Source: Megalopta genalis (taxonomy: Eukaryota; Arthropoda; Insecta; Hymenoptera; Halictidae). From it: a stretch of DNA of 64,000 nt. Both the position numbers and the translations under genes were made by a program. A model generated the notes under the pieces. It had not been told where the DNA came from and did no database searches. It was given only the letters and a program-made list of their open reading frames with translations. The stretch is taken from contig NW_027476357.1 in NCBI RefSeq assembly GCF_051020955.1, positions 1 to 64,000 of the forward strand, in the 5' to 3' direction. Of the stretch, positions 61,384-64,000 are shown piece by piece; positions within the stretch are counted from its first letter, which is position 1; every line of letters starts with the position of its first letter.

Positions 61384-63484
61384 TTGATTCGCATGAACAT
61401 TAAGGTGAACCATGTGTTTCGAATGAATGTGAAACTAAATCGTGTGTTTCAAATGGATTTGAAGCTAACACGTTTGTTTTGCATGCAGTTGAAGCTGAAT
61501 CATGTATATCACAAGTATTTCAAGCTGAACCATTTGACTTCTATGGATTTGAAGCTAAGCCTTCTACTTCGCATTGATTTGGAGCTAAATCATGTGTCTC
61601 GCTTGAATTTAAAGCTAACTCGTTTTTTTTCGCCTGCATTTGAAACTAAATCATGTATATAACAAATATTTGAAGCTAAATCATTCGATTCGCATGGATT
61701 TGAAGCTAAGCCTTCTACTTCGCATTGATTTTAAGCTAAATCATGTGCTTCGCATGGATTTGAAGCTAACTCGTTTGTTTCACATGCAGTTGAATCTAAA
61801 TCATGTATATCACAGCTATTTGAAGCATAACCATTTGTTTCGCATGGATTTGAAGCTAAGCATTCTACTTCGCATTGATTTGACGCTCAATCATGTGTTT
61901 CGCTTGGATTTGAAGCTAACTCGTTTGTTTCGCATGCAGTTGAAGCTAAATCATGTATGTCACAAGTATTTGTAGCTAAACCATTTGATTTGCATGAATA
62001 TTAAGGTGAACTATGTGTTTCGAATGAATGTGAAACTAAATGGTGTGTTTCGAATGGATTTGAAGCTAACACGTTTGTTTTGCACGCTGTTGAACCTGAA
62101 TCATGTATATCACAAGTATTTGAAGCTGAACCATTTGACTTCTATGGATTTGAAGCTAAGCCTTCTACTTCGCATTGATTTGGAGCTAAATCATGTGTCT
62201 CGCAGGAATTTAAAGCTAACTCGTTTTTTTCGCCTGCATTTGAAGCTAAATCATGTATATCTCAAATATTTGAAGCTAAATCATTCGATTCGCATGGATT
62301 TGAAACTAAGCCTTCTACTTCGCATTGATTTTAAGCTAAATCATGTGTTTCGCATGGATTTGAAGCTAACTCGTTTGTTTCACATGCAGTTGAAGCTAAA
62401 TCATGTATATCACAGCTATTTGAAGCATAACCATTTGTTTCGCATGGATTTGAAGCTAAGCATTCTACTTCGCATTGATTTGACGCTCAATCATGTGTTT
62501 CGCTTGGATTTGAAGCTAACTCGTTTGTTTCGCATGCAGTTGAAGCTAAATCATGTATATCACAGCTATTTGAAGCATAACCATTTGATTCGCATGAATA
62601 TTAAGGTGAACCATGTGTTTCGAATGAATGTGAAACTAAATCGTGTGTTTCAAATGGATTTGAAGCTAACACGTTTGTTTTGCATGCAGTTGAAGCTGAA
62701 TCATGTATATCACAAGTATTTCAAGCTGAACCATTTGACTTCTATGGATTTGAAGCTAAGCCTTCTACTTCGCATTGATTTGGAGCTAAATCATGTGTCT
62801 CGCTTGAATTTAAAGCTAACTCGTTTTTTTCGCCTGTATTTGAAACTAAATCATGTATATAACAAATATTTGAAGCTAAATCATTCGATTCGCATGGATT
62901 TGAAGCTAAGCCTTCTACTTCGCATTGATTTTAAGCTAAATCATGTGTTTCGCATGGATTTGAAGCTAACTCGTTTGTTTCACATGCAGTTGAAGCTAAA
63001 TCATGTATATCACAAGTACTTGAATCTATACCATTCGCTTCGCATGGATTTGAAGCTAAGCCTTCTACTTCGCATTGATTTGAAGCTGAATCATGTGTTT
63101 CGCTTGGATTTGAAGCTAACTCGTTTGTTTCACATGCAGTTGAAGCTAAATCATGTATATCACAGCTATTTGAAGCATAACCATTTGTTTCGCATGGATT
63201 TGAAGCTAAGCATTCTACTTCGCATTGATTTGACGCTCAATCATGTGTTTCGCTTGGATTTGAAGCTAACTCGTTTGTTTCGCATGCAGTTGAAGCTAAA
63301 TCATGTATATCACAGCTATTTGAAGCATAACCATTTGTTTCGCATGGATTTGAAGTTAAGCTTTCTACTTCGCATTGATTTGACGCTCAATCATGTGTTT
63401 CGCTTGGTTTTGAAGCTAACTCGTTTGTTTCGCATGCAGTTGAAGCTAAATCATGTATGTCACAAGTATTTGTAGCTAAACCAT
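61384..63484. repeat. T1-T3-T1 stretch
   Basis: Module order changes here: 61384 (T1-like with the caaatggatttg marker of T2, 601 bp), 61985 (T3, 600 bp), 62585 (T1, 900 bp). The same T1-T3-T1 order with 600, 600 and 900 bp is found at 51330-53429. The marker at 62585 follows gcataaccatttgattcg instead of ttgtagctaaacc, so it alone lacks the preceding in-frame TAG. Confidence 0.83.
61985..63475 (+). other. 496-codon open frame running through a marker
   Basis: This frame of LKLNHVFRMD-type decapeptides continues across the marker at 62585 because that marker is not preceded by the usual TTG TAG. It starts with a TTG of the T3 marker and ends at TTG TAG before 63485. The length follows from a recombination junction, not from gene structure. 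Coding is unlikely. Confidence 0.12.
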
Positions 63485-64000
63485 TTGATTCGCATGAATA
63501 TTAAGGTGAACCATGTGTTTCGAATGAATGTGAAACTAAATCGTGTGTTTCGAATGGATTTGAAGCTAACACGTTTGTTTTGCATGCAGTTGAAGCTGAA
63601 TCATGTATATCACAAGTATTTCAAGCTGAACCATTTGACTTCTATGGATTTGAAGCTAAGCCTTCTACTTCCCATTGATTTGGAGCTAAATCATGTGTCT
63701 CGCTTGAATTTAAAGCTAACTCGTTTTTTTCGCCTGCATTTGAAACTAAATCATGTATATAACAAATATTTGAAGCTAAATCATTCGATTCGCATGGATT
63801 TGAAGCTAAGCCTTCTACTTCGCATTGATTTTAAGCTAAATCATGTGTTTCGCATGGATTTGAAGCTAACTCGTTTGTTTCACATGCAGTTGAAGCTAAA
63901 TCATGTATATCACAAGTACTTGAAGCTATACCATTCGCTTCGCATGGATTTGAAGCTAAGCCTTCTACTTCGCATTGATTTGACGCTCAATCACGTGTTT
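63485..64000. repeat. Start of a further T1 module, cut by the window end
   Basis: The last marker begins a T1 module (tttcaagctgaacca, gaatttaaagctaactcg, tatataacaaatatttg) that is still in regular repeat sequence at base 64000. The array therefore continues to the right. Confidence 0.9.

Larger units (their letters stand above)
1..64000. repeat. Continuous satellite-like array of 30-bp monomers
   Basis: Every part of the window can be cut into monomers of 30 bp that share the core TTTGAAGCTAA followed by a variable stretch and a TTTCGCATG-like end. From about 1532 onward five variants alternate in the order A (aaatcatgtgtttcgcatgg), B (aactcgtttgtttcgcatgc), C (aaatcatgtatatcacaagt), D (aaaccatttgtttcgcatgg), E (aagccttctacttcgcattg), giving a 150-bp higher-order unit. 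Most insertions and deletions are whole monomers or whole 150-bp units, as expected from unequal exchange between repeats. There is no unique sequence, gene, RNA gene or mobile element within it. The scale and hierarchy fit a eukaryotic satellite block. Whether it is centromeric, pericentromeric, subtelomeric or interstitial cannot be told from the sequence. Confidence 0.97.
47190..64000. repeat. Domain of T1, T2 and T3 marker-headed modules
   Basis: Markers start at 47190, 48660, 49409, 50309, 51330, 51930, 52530, 53430, 54601, 55772, 56672, 57543, 58443, 59464, 60213, 61384, 61985, 62585 and 63485. Three module types can be told apart. T1 has tttcaagctgaacca and gaatttaaagctaactcg. T2 has tttcaaatggatttg and the 31-bp tatatcccttatatttgcaa monomer. 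T3 has ggtgaactatgt, aaatggtgtgtttcg and ttgcacgctgttgaa. Lengths are multiples of 30, or 30n + 1 when a T2 monomer is included (871, 1021, 1171). The pattern runs off the right end of the window. Confidence 0.9.

Noticed and set aside
1..64000. CRISPR array with 30-bp repeats
   Set aside because: The repeats are directly adjacent and all positions are repeat. There are no unique spacers and no cas genes, and the array is far longer than CRISPR arrays normally are.
1532..64000. Many separate protein-coding genes of 60-670 codons
   Set aside because: They are translations of the same 30-bp repeat in one or another frame. Starts and ends coincide with register slips or with the marker's TAG, both strands are open, and no unique sequence or domain is present.
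1..64000. CENP-B box in the monomer (TTTCGCATGG)
   Set aside because: The first TTCG matches the CENP-B box pattern, but the required A and the CGGG half are absent in the following bases.
1..64000. Telomeric repeat or subtelomeric TTAGGG-like units
   Set aside because: No run of TTAGGG, TTTAGGG or TTAGG type units is seen, and the period of 30 bp has no such internal structure.
10491..64000. Octamer-like or RY-like motif ttttgcatgcag as a regulatory site
   Set aside because: GCATGC and CATGCA occur in almost every 150-bp unit as part of monomer B. The match is a consequence of repetition and gives no evidence of a promoter.

Overview
The whole 64 kb is one uninterrupted tandem array built from 30-bp monomers. 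I find no conventional gene, no rRNA or tRNA gene, no recognisable transposon and no unique flanking sequence. The array reaches both ends of the window. An array this long and this nested points to a eukaryotic satellite or minisatellite block, probably from a long-read assembly. Nothing in the sequence identifies the species. GC content, estimated from the consensus monomers, is about 37%.

The monomer core begins TTTGAAGCTAA and usually ends around TTTCGCATG. Five monomer variants (called A-E here) alternate in fixed order and make a 150-bp higher-order unit. In one + strand frame they read A FEAKSCVSHG, B FEANSFVSHA, C VEAKSCISQV, D FEAKPFVSHG, and E FEAKPSTSH followed by TGA. The +1 shifted frame (LKLNHVFRMD-type decapeptides) stays open for up to 666 codons. 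A minus-strand frame (PCETHDLASN-type decapeptides) is also open for up to about 250 codons. I regard these frames as a by-product of a repeat length divisible by three, not as demonstrated genes.

Layout. (1) 1-1531: a different, divergent edge family whose blocks of 30-bp monomers are separated by monomers carrying a 13-bp insertion. (2) 1532-8942: an old, mutated 150-bp repeat domain with mosaic internal duplications. (3) 8943-26413: a more uniform domain in which a distinctive marker monomer set (ATGAATATTAAGGTGAACC) begins to recur. (4) 26414-41040: a composite unit of about 4.4-4.6 kb in four near-identical copies, two of them complete apart from one 150-bp difference, one with a further 750-bp deletion and one partial. 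(5) 41041-47189: a transition domain with a cluster of markers and the longest open frame. (6) 47190-64000: a domain of three marker-headed module types, arranged over 55772-61383 as a dimeric unit of about 1.77-1.92 kb. There is no sign of an array end on the right.

The features therefore describe repeat hierarchy and recombination history rather than gene function. The biology most worth following up is structural. Monomers carry A/T runs about every 10 bp, the 150-bp unit is close to nucleosome core length, CpG sites appear to decay to CpA, and size changes fall mostly in exact multiples of 30 or 150 bp.
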